From assembly GCA_020636435.1 (NCBI GenBank), contig JACJXX010000002.1, forward strand, positions 2,480,001 to 2,544,000: 64,000 nt of DNA, read 5' to 3'. Positions 53,170-62,621 of the stretch are shown in pieces. This stretch comes from Lewinellaceae bacterium (lineage in GTDB: Bacteria; Bacteroidota; Bacteroidia; Chitinophagales; Saprospiraceae). The position numbers were made by a program, and so were the translations under genes. A model generated the notes under the pieces. It ran no database searches. It had not been told where the DNA came from and saw only the letters and a program-made list of their open reading frames with translations. How positions within the stretch are numbered: position 1 is the first letter of the stretch; each line of letters opens with the position of its first letter.

Positions 53170-55269
53170 TTATCTTACAAAAGCGGCCTCTATCCCGCCA
53201 TCTACATTGATGATGTTTCCAGTGCTTTTTTTCAGTATGGCTACCAGGGCAAATACGCCGTTGGCAATATCTTCGGGCAAAATGATCTCGTTCATCAGGT
53301 TGCGCTTGGCGTAATGGGCCGGCAGGTCTTCCACTTTGATGCCATACGCTTTCGCGCGGCCTTCCGCCCATTCGCCTTCCCAAATTTTGCTGCCGATGAT
53401 GACGCCGTCTGGGTTGACGGTATTGACGCGGATTTTTTCCTTGCCCAGTTCGGCAGCCAGCAACCGGGCCATGTGCTGCTGGGCGGCTTTTGCCGTGCCA
53501 TAAGCGACGTTATTGGGGCCGGAAACCAGGCCGTTCTTGCTGGCGATGTTGATGATGTCTCCGCCCAGGCCCTGTTTGCGCATGACTTCCACTCCGGCTT
53601 TAGCCATCAGGAATTGGCCCTTGGCCAGCACGTCCTGCAGCAGGTTCCAGTCTTTCAGCGAAGTGTCTTCCAGTGATTTGGAGATGGCCAGGCCGGCGCT
53701 GTGCACCACGATATCCACACCGCCGAATTCCAGGCAGGCTTTCTCATAAGCCCTGGCGACTGATTCGGCGCTGGTAACGTCGCAAACGGCGTAGGCAGCC
53801 ACATCTCTGGCAAAAGTTTTGTGGGCTTCTTTTACCCGGGCTTCATCTAAATCCGTCAACACCACATTGGCCCCTTCCGCCGCCAGCTTGTCGGCAATGG
53901 CTTTGCCGATGCCGCCTCCTGCGCCGGTGATGATGGCCACCCGGCGGGAAAGCAGCTTTTCCGGTGGTTGCCGTTGCAGCTTGGCTTCTTCCAGCAGCCA
54001 GTATTCTATGTTAAAAGCTTCCTGCCGGGGCAGGGCCGTATATTCGGAGATGGCCTCGGCCCCCCGCATGACGTTGATGGCGTTGATGTAAAACTCGCTG
54101 GCCACCCGGGCCGTTTGCTTGTCTTTAGAAAAGGCAAACATTCCCACGCCAGGCCAAAGGATGACGACCGGGTTCGGGTCGCGCATGGCCGGGCTGTCGG
54201 ATTGTTTGCAGGTTTCGTAATATTCGGCGTAGTCCTTGCGGTATTGTTCGAACAACGGTTCTACCTGGCCACGGATGGCCTTGTGGCCGGATAGATTTGC
54301 ATCAGGCGGCAGGTTCAATACCAGGGGTTTGATCTTGGTGCGCAGGAAGTGGTCGGGGCAGGAAGTGCCCCGAGGAGCCAGCCTGGGCAGGTCCTTGCTG
54401 TTGACGAATTCCAGGACCCGGCTGTCATCCGTAAAATGGCCGATCATTTTTTGGCAACTGGAGCACAAGCCTCTTAAAACAGGAGCTATTTGGGTAGCCT
54501 GGCTTCGCCGCTCTTCCACAGGCAGGCTTTTCTGTGCCTGCCCGCCAAAAACAGGCCGTTTTTTGCCCAGCCGTTCTTCGATATAATGAGAGGCTTGTTC
54601 GATCACTTCCAGGCTGTTCAGATAACATTCATAGGAGTTGTCGCCCCAGGTGAACAGGCCGTGGCTGCCCAGTACAATGCCGCGGATGCCGGGGTTTTCT
54701 TCCAGGCATTGCTCCAGTTGCAGGCCGAGGTCGAAACCGGGGCGTTGCCAGGGCACCCATCCCATGCTGTCGCCCCAAATTTCTTTGGTAATCGCCTGGC
54801 TGTCCTTGGCTGCGGCAATGGCGATCAAAGCATCGGGATGGAGGTGGTCGATGTGTTTGAAAGGAAGCAGGCCATGTAAGGGGGTGTCGATGGAGGGCGC
54901 GCGGCTATCGAGGTCAAAAATGCAATGATTGAACAGGGCCACCATTTCATCTTCGTATTCCAGGCCGCGGTAAACCTGCTTTAGCGACCGAAGCCGGTCG
55001 ACGTACAAGCCGGCAATCCCTTTGCGGGTAAGCGTGCCGATATCCCCTCCCGAGCCTTTCACCCACATGACCTCCGCTTCTTCTCCGGTTAAGGGGTCCG
55101 TTTCCATCGTTTTGCAACTGGTGTTGCCGCCTCCGTAGTTGGTGATGCGCAGGTCGGCGCCCAGCATATTGGAGCGGTAGAGAAATAAGGCAACTTCATC
55201 GCCTTCAAGCTCTGCTGCTTTTTGCTCATTCCATAAATATTTGACGTGTTTAAAAGCTTTGACCTTCAT
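53170..55269 (-). CDS. rhaE: Bifunctional rhamnulose-1-phosphate aldolase/lactaldehyde dehydrogenase
   Basis: 699 residues, the known size of RhaE. N-terminal class II aldolase domain (about 1-430): NYGGGNTSCKTMETD, VKGSGGDIGTLTRKGIAG, HIDHLHPDALIAIA and VLGSHGLFTWGDNSYE carry the zinc histidines. C-terminal SDR domain (about 440-699): VAIITGAGGGIGKAIADKL, IVVHSAGLAISKSL and the YGTAKAAQQHM Tyr-x-x-x-Lys. It splits L-rhamnulose-1-phosphate to DHAP and L-lactaldehyde and oxidises the latter to L-lactate. First gene of the operon; lutABC downstream use the lactate. Confidence 0.94.
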   Translation of the reverse strand: MKVKAFKHVKYLWNEQKAAELEGDEVALFLYRSNMLGADLRITNYGGGNTSCKTMETDPLTGEEAEVMWVKGSGGDIGTLTRKGIAGLYVDRLRSLKQVYRGLEYEDEMVALFNHCIFDLDSRAPSIDTPLHGLLPFKHIDHLHPDALIAIAAAKDSQAITKEIWGDSMGWVPWQRPGFDLGLQLEQCLEENPGIRGIVLGSHGLFTWGDNSYECYLNSLEVIEQASHYIEERLGKKRPVFGGQAQKSLPVEERRSQATQIAPVLRGLCSSCQKMIGHFTDDSRVLEFVNSKDLPRLAPRGTSCPDHFLRTKIKPLVLNLPPDANLSGHKAIRGQVEPLFEQYRKDYAEYYETCKQSDSPAMRDPNPVVILWPGVGMFAFSKDKQTARVASEFYINAINVMRGAEAISEYTALPRQEAFNIEYWLLEEAKLQRQPPEKLLSRRVAIITGAGGGIGKAIADKLAAEGANVVLTDLDEARVKEAHKTFARDVAAYAVCDVTSAESVARAYEKACLEFGGVDIVVHSAGLAISKSLEDTSLKDWNLLQDVLAKGQFLMAKAGVEVMRKQGLGGDIINIASKNGLVSGPNNVAYGTAKAAQQHMARLLAAELGKEKIRVNTVNPDGVIIGSKIWEGEWAEGRAKAYGIKVEDLPAHYAKRNLMNEIILPEDIANGVFALVAILKKSTGNIINVDGGIEAAFVR

Positions 55270-55319
55270 GACGATTGATTTATGTTTGAATCACCAGGCG
55301 TTGTCCAAATCGGTGCGTC

Positions 55320-55460
55320 ATCAAAATTAATGAATATTCCAAAACTCCTAAATACAAGCAGATCATTAACTCGATCATTTCAGGAGTGGAAAAAGGAGCT
55401 TTAAAAATAGGCGACCAGTTGCCTTCCGTTATTAAAGAAAATGTAGACCGCTATCTGGCC
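55320..55460 (+). pseudogene. Remnant of a GntR-family regulator
   Basis: Frame IKINEYSKTPKYKQIINSII then SGVEKGALKIGDQLPSV is the first part of a GntR winged-helix domain, but there is no start codon in frame (a stop lies about 35 bases upstream) and after LPS the family sequence is lost. It is divergent from the rhamnose operon and probably its former regulator. Confidence 0.65.
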
Positions 55461-55471
55461 GGCGGCGTCAA

Positions 55472-56923
55472 TCACGAGAGCACTCTCTCAAACAGCGCAT
55501 CCATGTCCAGGCTCTGTTCCACCATGGATGTGCTGTATTGGTTTTCTACCACGCCAAAAGTAGTGATCATCGTTAGGAAAAGGGTTTTGCGCACATTTGT
55601 GCTTTGGCGAAAGGCGAAAAGCTTGTTTTGCAGCTCGGCGGCATATTTTTTATCAATGGCGAAAGGGTGTTGTGAGAATTTGATCTCACAGACGTTGATG
55701 ACGTTATCTGCCCGGTCGATCAACAGATCTATCTGGGCGCCGGACCCGCTTGCTTCTTCTCTGCCGGCCCAGGAAGCTACTTCGGCGTAAACGCCGCTGA
55801 TGCCGAGGGCTTTTTTGATCTGGCCGATATGAGAAAAACAAAGGCGCTCAAAGGCAAAGCCGCTCCAACTTCTCCAGGAAGGGGTTGCCGATTTTTTTAT
55901 CCAGCTTCCTTCGCCAGTAACCCGTGAGTTGGCAATAAATTTCAAGTAAAAAGCTGAATAGGGGTCGGCCAGTTTGTAGTGGGCCAATTTGGTGTTTTTT
56001 CCTATGGGCAGATACCGCATAATAAAACCGGATTCTTCTAAGCTGTCGAGTACACGAGTGGTGGTGCCTCCCGAGGAAAGGCCACAGGCGCGTATGATTT
56101 CATTTCTGGTAAGCCCTTTGGGTTTATTCGCGAGCGCTCTGACAATGCGGATGTATCTTTCCGGTTTGGAATAGAGCGCTTTGTACAGGTTTTTGAATTC
56201 GTCAAACAAAAGCCCGTCTTTTGTAAAACAGGTTTCATCAATAGCCTGTATGGCGCTTTTCCCCTTTTTTATCTCTTTCAGGTAATGCGGGATGCCACCC
56301 ATCACCATGTACAACTGAAGAATAGAGTACCGGTCCAGGTTGATATTCCTGTTATGGAGGTACTGCTCCGTTTCGTATAAATTGAAAGGCAGTAGCCTGA
56401 TCCTTCTGGTGATGCGGTTGTGCAGGCCGCCTCGGCTTTTGACCACATTCGAGATCATCCAGGATGCCGCTGAGCCGCAAACCAGGAGAATGATGTCGTT
56501 TCTTTTGGAAGCCCAGCTGTTCCAGAAGTTTTCCAGTGCCGGCAAGAATTCGGATTTGCCGGCCGCCAACCAGGGCAGCTCGTCAATGAATACAACTAGT
56601 TTGCCTTTCGCTTTGAGCGTTTCGAGGTATTGTTGAAGGATATGAAACGCCTGGAGCCAGGATTTTGGCGGCGTGGGCATTCGGGCAGTTCCCTGGAGGC
56701 GGGCGTTGAGCAGGTTGGTAAAATTTTCCAGCTGCATTTCCTTGCTTGCTTTGTTCAGCCCGGTGATTTCAAAGACGATCTCATTTTGGTATACCGTCTG
56801 TACCAGAAAGGTTTTGCCAACACGCCTTCGGCCGTACAGCGCTACAAATTCTGATTCTCTGGATTGAAGCAGGTCTTTGAGTATAGCCTGTTCTTTTTCT
56901 CGTCCTGTAAATAAACTGTTCAT
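55472..56923 (-). CDS. AAA ATPase with nuclease-like C-terminus (DUF234-type)
   Basis: 483 residues from the ATG at 56923 (NSLFTGREKEQAILKDL). Walker A is ALYGRRRVGKTFLVQ, Walker B is LVVFIDELPWLAAG, sensor VCGSAASWM. A winged-helix region (LTRNEIIRACGLSSGGTTT) follows, then a PD-(D/E)xK-like end: QIDLLIDRADNVINVCEIKFS. This is the archaeal/bacterial ATPase group often found singly next to mobile or defence genes. Role unknown. It has covered the end of the GntR remnant. Confidence 0.88.
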   Translation of the reverse strand: MNSLFTGREKEQAILKDLLQSRESEFVALYGRRRVGKTFLVQTVYQNEIVFEITGLNKASKEMQLENFTNLLNARLQGTARMPTPPKSWLQAFHILQQYLETLKAKGKLVVFIDELPWLAAGKSEFLPALENFWNSWASKRNDIILLVCGSAASWMISNVVKSRGGLHNRITRRIRLLPFNLYETEQYLHNRNINLDRYSILQLYMVMGGIPHYLKEIKKGKSAIQAIDETCFTKDGLLFDEFKNLYKALYSKPERYIRIVRALANKPKGLTRNEIIRACGLSSGGTTTRVLDSLEESGFIMRYLPIGKNTKLAHYKLADPYSAFYLKFIANSRVTGEGSWIKKSATPSWRSWSGFAFERLCFSHIGQIKKALGISGVYAEVASWAGREEASGSGAQIDLLIDRADNVINVCEIKFSQHPFAIDKKYAAELQNKLFAFRQSTNVRKTLFLTMITTFGVVENQYSTSMVEQSLDMDALFERVLS

Positions 56924-56958
56924 GCTATTTGATGATGTCAATAGCCAAATATACAAAA

Positions 56959-57585
56959 TTAAACTTTATTTGGCTGTTTATCGGAAAGTATAAGCAGCCA
57001 ATATAGCCAGGTTTTCAGGGTTCTTAACTGCCCCCTTAATTCCTGCCGCTTGGACCAGGCCCAGGCTTTCAGGATACCAGCTTGTTTTCTTTCACCACCT
57101 CCCCCAACCACTGCAAGTCTGTTCGCCGGCGAAAGAATCTCAATGGCGGTAATGAGTTGCTGGTTCTCCCTGTCCCTTATTTCCACGACCGGGATATTCA
57201 CCTCGATGACGGGGCGGGGGATGATCATAGTGGCGGGAGTGAGTACTGTAATGCCCCCTTCCGGGCTGGTTGGCCGGCGTGTTTGTTCCGGTTGTTTTTT
57301 CAAAATTTCCACGTCGGGGTACATGACACCCACTTCCTCTTCGGGAGAAGTGTCTTCCACCGTATAAGTCTCAATTCTTACAAAGTATTTGGGGGATATC
57401 GCCGGCCTGCAAAGCTTTCCGGAATATTATGAAAACGGCATATCTTTGGGCACGCAATCGCAGTGGGATTGGCACAGCTTTCCCAATGAGGGCAACCCTG
57501 CAAAACACCATCCTGTAGAACCCCGGATTTACTGAATTCGAAGCCGGCGCTCCTGATGTCACCGTTACGAATAGTTGGCACCTTG
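56959..57585 (-). pseudogene. Broken DUF4058-like gene
   Basis: KYFVRIETYTVEDTSPEEEV and VMYPDVEILKK with ITAIEILSPANR are typical of DUF4058 proteins, but the reading frame changes after SPAN and again near 57425, where a stop interrupts. Only 133 codons stay open. Further decayed pieces reach to about 57585. The ATPase start lies 35 bases beyond its end. Confidence 0.6.
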
Positions 57586-57616
57586 TGGAACGATATAATA
57601 TCCTGTCATCCTGGCT

Positions 57617-60600
57617 TTATTTGCGGCACCCACATTGCGCCGGCATCAACCCCTGCCCCTCCGTCATCAACGGCCAGGCATTGCCGCTGCCTTCCAGTTC
57701 GAAGAAGAACTGGCTGCGCTTTTTGTCATAGTTGCCGATCTCATTCATGGTAGCGGCGTCGTAAAGGCGGCCATTCACCATGATATAGCGAATCGATTCA
57801 GAGTTCTGAATATCCTCCAGCGGGTTTTCATCCAGCACGATCAGGTCGGCCAGCTTGCCGGGCTTCAGGGAGCCGATCTGGCTATCCATGCCCAGGTATT
57901 TGGCGCCGTTGATGGTAGCGCACTTCAGGGCCTGGTGGTTGCTCATGCCGCCCTGCCGCAGCATCCACAATTCCCAATGCGCCCCCAGGCCCTGCAGTTG
58001 GCCGTGCGAGCCGAGGTTGATGTTCACGCCGGCATCCTGCAGCTTCTTCAGCGATTGCGAAGTGAGGATGTGCCCGTTTTGGTATTCTTCGTCCGGCACC
58101 ATAGTGCGGTGGCGGGCCCGGGCGTCCACCACGGCGCGTGGCGTGAAGCTCAGCAGGCGTTCTTTTTCCCAGACGTTGGTGTTTTGGTACCAGTAGTACT
58201 CGCCATTGATGCTGCCGTAATTGACGATGAGAGTTGGCGTATTGTGGGTTTTGGTCTTCGACCAGAACTGAATCACGTCATCGTACAGGGGCGCCACCGG
58301 GATGTTGTGCTCCACGCCGGTATGGCCGTCGGCCACCATGCTCATGTTGTGGTAGAAGAAGGAGCCTCCTTCCGGCACGACCAGGATGCCTAGTTCGCGG
58401 GCGGCCTGCAGCACTTGCTGCCGTTGTTCGCGGCGCGGCTGGTTGTAGCTTTTCACCGAAAAAGCGCCGTAGGCCTTGGTGCGGCGAATGGCGGAGCGGG
58501 CGTCCTCCAGGTTGTTGATCACGGCTTTGAAGTCGCCATCGGCGCCGTAGAGGATGGTGCCGGTAGAATAGAGGCGCGGCCCCACCATAGTGCCCGCCTT
58601 GATCATTTCGGAGTGGGAGAAGATCATCTCCGAATTGGAAGAAGGGTCGTGGGCAGTCGTCACGCCGTAGGCCAGGTTGGCATAGTAGTACCAGCTCTTT
58701 TGCGGGCTCAGCCCGTAGCGGAAATCGCCGAGGTGGCCGTGCACGTCTACCAGGCCGGGCATAATGGTCTTGCCTTCGCAGTCGATCACTTTGGCGTTGT
58801 TGGGAATGCGGACCTTCACCGCTTCGCCGACCCGGGTGATCCGGTTGTCTTCCACCACGATGGTGCCTTTTTCGATCACCTCGTCTCCTTCCATGGTGAT
58901 GATGCGGGCATTGGTGAAGGCCAGGGCGCCCTGTGGCTTGTCGTACGGCAACTCCAGGCCCACATGCAGGCCCGCCGAATCCATGGGAGGCAGGCTGTCG
59001 CGGGAACCCTCCAGGAATTTGAACCGTTCGGCGAGTTCGTCGGAGAAGAGCTCGTCGCCCAGCATCCAGAACAGCTTCTTGCTGTCTTTCGACCAGTGGA
59101 GGTTGATGGCGGCGTCTCGCGCCACCTGGGCTACCGGCAATATTTTGGTGGTGGCGCTCAGCCCCACCGTTTTGCCGGCCATGGGCATGGGGGCGATGTA
59201 GGCTTTGTAGAGCTCCGACCAGGCGATCCAGTTGTTGTCGGGGCTGGGGACGAAGCGCTGGGCGTACTTGCTTTCGCACAGCTTCTGATCGTCGCTGCCG
59301 TCGGTTTTAATGCTGTGGTAAGACTTGGTCAGGCTGCCGAATATAAAGCCCCCCTTCTGGTAAAAGATGCGGCTGCCGTCTTTGTTGAATAGGGGGAATT
59401 CGCCCTGAGGGGTCACCAGTTTCGCTTCGCCTCCTTCGGCCGGCATGGTATAAATACCAGGTTCTTTGCAGAAGGCGTAACCCTGGTGGCTGTTGCCGCC
59501 CTCTTTCTGGTAGACGATCCGTTTCCCGTCGGGCGAGAAAGCCGGCGTCCGATAGATGCCCTTTTCTGCAGTCAGCTTACGCTTTTGCCCGGAAGCCAGG
59601 TTCAGCCGCCAGATGGCGCCCATATTTTCATCATTCCAGCTCACATAGGCGATCTCTTTGCCATCGGGCGAGAAGGAGGGTTCGAACTCAAAGTCGGCGC
59701 CATCAGTCAGGCGCACGGGCTTGCCGTCGGGCAGCGTTTTTTTCCACAGGTAACCAACCGCGCTGAACACCAGCATTTTCTCATCCGGCGAGGTAACGGC
59801 GTGGCGGATGACATTGACGGTGAATTGCTCTTGAAAGGCCTTGTTCTCAAAATGTATGGTTTCCTGAAAGCGGTGTTTCGCCCTGGCTTCGAAGGGGATT
59901 TCCTCCGCTTTGCCGGTTGCTGTTTCCACTTTCCAGATTTTGCCCTGCCCCCAAATGACAATGTGTTTGTCGTCGGGCGTCCAGTCAAAACCAGTATAAA
60001 CGCCGAAGATAGCCCAGGCTTCCTGCTGGTCTTTGCTGAGCTGGTCAAAAAGCGGGAAATTTTGGCCGGTTTCCAGGTCGTGGATAAAGAGCACGGATTG
60101 GGTGCGCACCCGGCGTACGAACGCCAGTTTTTTGCCGTCGTGAGATGCCTGCGGACGGCAGGCGCCGCCCGGGCCGGCGATGAGGTTTTTCACCTCGCCC
60201 TTCTCCCGGTCGTAGCGCCGGATGACGTAAATCTGGCTGTTGGGGTCTTTGTTGTATTGAAAACTGCCCCCCGGATACATGTCCTCGCTGAAGTAAACAT
60301 AGCGGCCGTCCGGAGAGATGGCAGGCTCGTTGGCGTCCTGCTGGTCGTTCTTGCGCTCGGTCAGTTGCAGGCCTTCTCCGCCGCTGATGTGGTAGAGCCA
60401 CATCTCGCCGGCGCCCAGCGAGCGCTCGGAGGTAAAGTGCTTGCGGGCCACAAAGTATTGCCCGTCCGGCATCCAGTCGGCATTGTTCAGCAGGCGGAAG
60501 TCCTCTTTGGTTACCTGCCGGGCATTGCCGCCGTCGGCGTCCATCACCCAGATGTTGTCGCCGCCGCCGGCATCGCTGGTGAACAGGATTTTCGAGCCGT

Positions 60601-60895
60601 CGGGGCTGAAGCGGGGCTGCACTTCGTAGGCCAGGCCCTGCCGCAGGAGCGTAGCCTTGCCGCCGGCGATGGGCAGGGTGTAAATATCCCCCAGCAGGTC
60701 GAAAGCGATGGTCTTGCCGTCCGGGCTGACGTCGAGGTTCATCCAGGTGCCTTCGGTGAGGGTCAATTCTACCTCTTTGAATTCCCCTGGAGGATTGTTG
60801 ACCTCCCATTTGTCTTCTTTTTCTTTTTTGTCCTGGGCAGGCAGGCTGGTTGCAATAACCAGGGTTGACAGGAACAGCAGGAAGCTCCTTTTCAT
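57617..60895 (-). CDS. Secreted amidohydrolase with N-terminal TolB-like propeller
   Basis: 1092 residues. Signal peptide KRSFLLFLSTLVIATSLPA. The first about 650 residues are a TolB/PD40 propeller with repeated DGxKIxF blocks (FSPDGSKILFTSDAGGGD, ISPDGRYVYFSED, FSPDGKEIAYVSW, FSPDGKRIVYQKE). The C-terminal part is an amidohydrolase: MPGLVDVHGHLGDFRYG with the HxH metal pair, GVTTAHDPSSNSEM, INLGSHGQLQGLGAHWEL and LKPGKLADLIVLDENP. Such proteins are periplasmic peptidase- or imidazolonepropionase-like hydrolases of unknown substrate. Apparently complete. Its stop is close to the DUF4058 remnant. Confidence 0.92.
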   Translation of the reverse strand: MKRSFLLFLSTLVIATSLPAQDKKEKEDKWEVNNPPGEFKEVELTLTEGTWMNLDVSPDGKTIAFDLLGDIYTLPIAGGKATLLRQGLAYEVQPRFSPDGSKILFTSDAGGGDNIWVMDADGGNARQVTKEDFRLLNNADWMPDGQYFVARKHFTSERSLGAGEMWLYHISGGEGLQLTERKNDQQDANEPAISPDGRYVYFSEDMYPGGSFQYNKDPNSQIYVIRRYDREKGEVKNLIAGPGGACRPQASHDGKKLAFVRRVRTQSVLFIHDLETGQNFPLFDQLSKDQQEAWAIFGVYTGFDWTPDDKHIVIWGQGKIWKVETATGKAEEIPFEARAKHRFQETIHFENKAFQEQFTVNVIRHAVTSPDEKMLVFSAVGYLWKKTLPDGKPVRLTDGADFEFEPSFSPDGKEIAYVSWNDENMGAIWRLNLASGQKRKLTAEKGIYRTPAFSPDGKRIVYQKEGGNSHQGYAFCKEPGIYTMPAEGGEAKLVTPQGEFPLFNKDGSRIFYQKGGFIFGSLTKSYHSIKTDGSDDQKLCESKYAQRFVPSPDNNWIAWSELYKAYIAPMPMAGKTVGLSATTKILPVAQVARDAAINLHWSKDSKKLFWMLGDELFSDELAERFKFLEGSRDSLPPMDSAGLHVGLELPYDKPQGALAFTNARIITMEGDEVIEKGTIVVEDNRITRVGEAVKVRIPNNAKVIDCEGKTIMPGLVDVHGHLGDFRYGLSPQKSWYYYANLAYGVTTAHDPSSNSEMIFSHSEMIKAGTMVGPRLYSTGTILYGADGDFKAVINNLEDARSAIRRTKAYGAFSVKSYNQPRREQRQQVLQAARELGILVVPEGGSFFYHNMSMVADGHTGVEHNIPVAPLYDDVIQFWSKTKTHNTPTLIVNYGSINGEYYWYQNTNVWEKERLLSFTPRAVVDARARHRTMVPDEEYQNGHILTSQSLKKLQDAGVNINLGSHGQLQGLGAHWELWMLRQGGMSNHQALKCATINGAKYLGMDSQIGSLKPGKLADLIVLDENPLEDIQNSESIRYIMVNGRLYDAATMNEIGNYDKKRSQFFFELEGSGNAWPLMTEGQGLMPAQCGCRK

Positions 60896-60967
60896 GCTAA
60901 GTCTTTATTGGTTAGGAAAACAGATGGGCTTTTGATGCTTTGCGAATGCGAAATAACGAAATTTTTG

Positions 60968-61012
60968 CAACTATTTAGGCGGGCTAGGCGCTTTTTGCCA
61001 CGAAAGCACAAA
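60968..61012. repeat. Dispersed intergenic repeat (second copy)
   Basis: CAACTATTTAGGC and CCACGAAAGCACAAA (60998-61012), related to 793-831. Lies between the divergent amidohydrolase and pyrC genes. Confidence 0.5.
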
Positions 61013-61081
61013 GGGCACGAAATCCCACAAAACAAAAAGCTGCTCTTTACAATGATCACTGGCTTTTCTGCTCAAAGCTGC

Positions 61082-61089
61082 TATTTTTG
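61082..61089 (+). promoter_or_regulatory. Candidate -7 box for pyrC
   Basis: TATTTTTG fits TAnnTTTG and lies 20 bases before the pyrC start, so any leader would be very short. No clear -33 TTG. Confidence 0.4.
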
Positions 61090-61108
61090 TGGCTATAATA
61101 TACACTGT

Positions 61109-62440
61109 ATGAAAAGCATTCTTATCAAAGGCGCCCATATCGTCAACCGGGGAAAGATCACAGCAGGAGACCTACTGGTGAAAGATGGCCGGATAGACCG
61201 CATCGACACCACCATTGATGCCCCCGCCGGGTTGGAAATCAATGCCGAAGGAAAATACCTCCTCCCTGGCATCATCGACGACCAGGTACATTTCCGGGAG
61301 CCAGGGCTCACTCATAAGGCCAACCTGTACACGGAGCCGCGGGCAGCCGTCGCCGGAGGAACTACCTCGTTCATGGAAATGCCCAACACCAAGCCGCCGG
61401 CCCTCACTCAGGAGTTGCTGCAAGATAAGTACGACATCGCCGCTAAGAACTCTCTGGCCAATTACTCCTTCTTCATGGGCGCTTCCAACGACAACCTGGA
61501 GGAGGTGCTGAAAACGGATGCCCGGACGGTCTGCGGTGTCAAAGTATTCATGGGCTCCAGCACCGGCAATATGCTGGTCGACGACGAGCGCACGCTGGAA
61601 GGCTTGTTTTCGAAAGTGCCTATGCTGATCGCCACGCACTGCGAGGATGAAGCCACCATTCGCGCCAATGAACGGGCCTACCGGGAAAAATACGGAGAGG
61701 GCATTCCGGTGAAATATCACCCGGAAATCCGCAGTGTGGAAGGCTGTTACAAATCTTCTTCCCTGGCGGTGGAGCTGGCACGGCGGCACGGCACCCGGCT
61801 GCACATCCTGCACATTTCTACGGCGAAGGAATTGGAACTTTTCCGCAACGACATTCCCCTCGAACAAAAGCGCATCACCGCCGAGGTTTGCGTGCACCAC
61901 CTGTACTTCAACAGCAGCGATTACGAGCCCCTGGGTACCCAGATTAAGTGCAACCCCGCCATCAAATCAGCAGAAAACCAGGCCGCTCTTTTCCCTGCCT
62001 TGCTCGACAACCGGCTGGACATCATCGCCACCGACCATGCTCCACATACCTGGGAGGAGAAGCAAAACAGCTACTTCGGCGCACCCTCCGGAGTGCCGCT
62101 GGTGCAGCACAGCCTGAATGTGATGCTGGAGTTTTACCAACAGGGCAGGATCAGCCTGGAGCGCATCGTAGAAAAAATGTGCCACGCCCCCGCTACCTGC
62201 TTCCAGGTGGACAAAAGGGGCTTTATCGACGAAGGGTACTGGGCAGACCTGATTCTGGTGGATTTGGAAGAGCAGTGGAAAGTAAGCAAAGACAACATTT
62301 ATTATAAATGTGGATGGTCGCCTTTTGAAAGGCATGCTTTTAAAGGGAAAGTGAACAGCACCATCGTCAGCGGGCACCTGGCGTACCACGAAGGGCGCTT
62401 CCACGAAGAGAAGAAGGGAGAGCGGTTGGCCTTTTTCTGA
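61109..62440 (+). CDS. pyrC: Dihydroorotase
   Basis: 443 residues from the ATG at 61109, which opens the family start KSILIKGAHIVNRGKI; upstream codons are intergenic repeat. Third step of pyrimidine synthesis, ring closure of carbamoyl-aspartate to dihydroorotate. Metal and substrate motifs: GIIDDQVHFREPGLTHKA, FMEMPNTKPPAL, IATHCEDE, LHILHISTAKE and IIATDHAPHTWEEK. The first residue of the usual HxH pair is Gln (DDQVHF), a variant I recall from other Bacteroidota enzymes. Followed by a good terminator that is part of the 118-bp repeat. Confidence 0.93.
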   Translation: MKSILIKGAHIVNRGKITAGDLLVKDGRIDRIDTTIDAPAGLEINAEGKYLLPGIIDDQVHFREPGLTHKANLYTEPRAAVAGGTTSFMEMPNTKPPALTQELLQDKYDIAAKNSLANYSFFMGASNDNLEEVLKTDARTVCGVKVFMGSSTGNMLVDDERTLEGLFSKVPMLIATHCEDEATIRANERAYREKYGEGIPVKYHPEIRSVEGCYKSSSLAVELARRHGTRLHILHISTAKELELFRNDIPLEQKRITAEVCVHHLYFNSSDYEPLGTQIKCNPAIKSAENQAALFPALLDNRLDIIATDHAPHTWEEKQNSYFGAPSGVPLVQHSLNVMLEFYQQGRISLERIVEKMCHAPATCFQVDKRGFIDEGYWADLILVDLEEQWKVSKDNIYYKCGWSPFERHAFKGKVNSTIVSGHLAYHEGRFHEEKKGERLAFF

Positions 62441-62465
62441 TTGGGCGGCCCTGGCTCGGGATTAT

Positions 62466-62583
62466 GCAAAAAGGCCTGTTCCAAAAAACAGGCCCAAATT
62501 TTGTTTTATTGCCGGCCGCGTTGTCGGGGTGCAATTTCCTATTGCGCTCGGACTTTTAGCGGAGGGCAGAATTTAATTCCGGG
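62466..62583 (+). repeat. 118-bp dispersed repeat, copy 2
   Basis: Six differences from copy 1 at 53021-53138, same orientation. Contains the perfect hairpin GGCCTGTT/AACAGGCC and a second GCAAT/ATTGC hairpin. Confidence 0.9.
62473..62506 (+). terminator. pyrC terminator
   Basis: GGCCTGTT (62473-62480), loop CCAAAA, AACAGGCC (62487-62494), then the T-rich tract AAATTTTGTTTTATT. It forms the start of the 118-bp repeat. Confidence 0.75.
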
Positions 62584-62621
62584 AAAAAAAACACGATAAC
62601 CCTTTTTTCACAACCCCCTGC

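Noticed and set aside
60908..61108. N-terminal extension of dihydroorotase to 60908
   Set aside because: The extension is rich in intergenic repeat and has no family match; the ATG at 61109 opens the conserved start.
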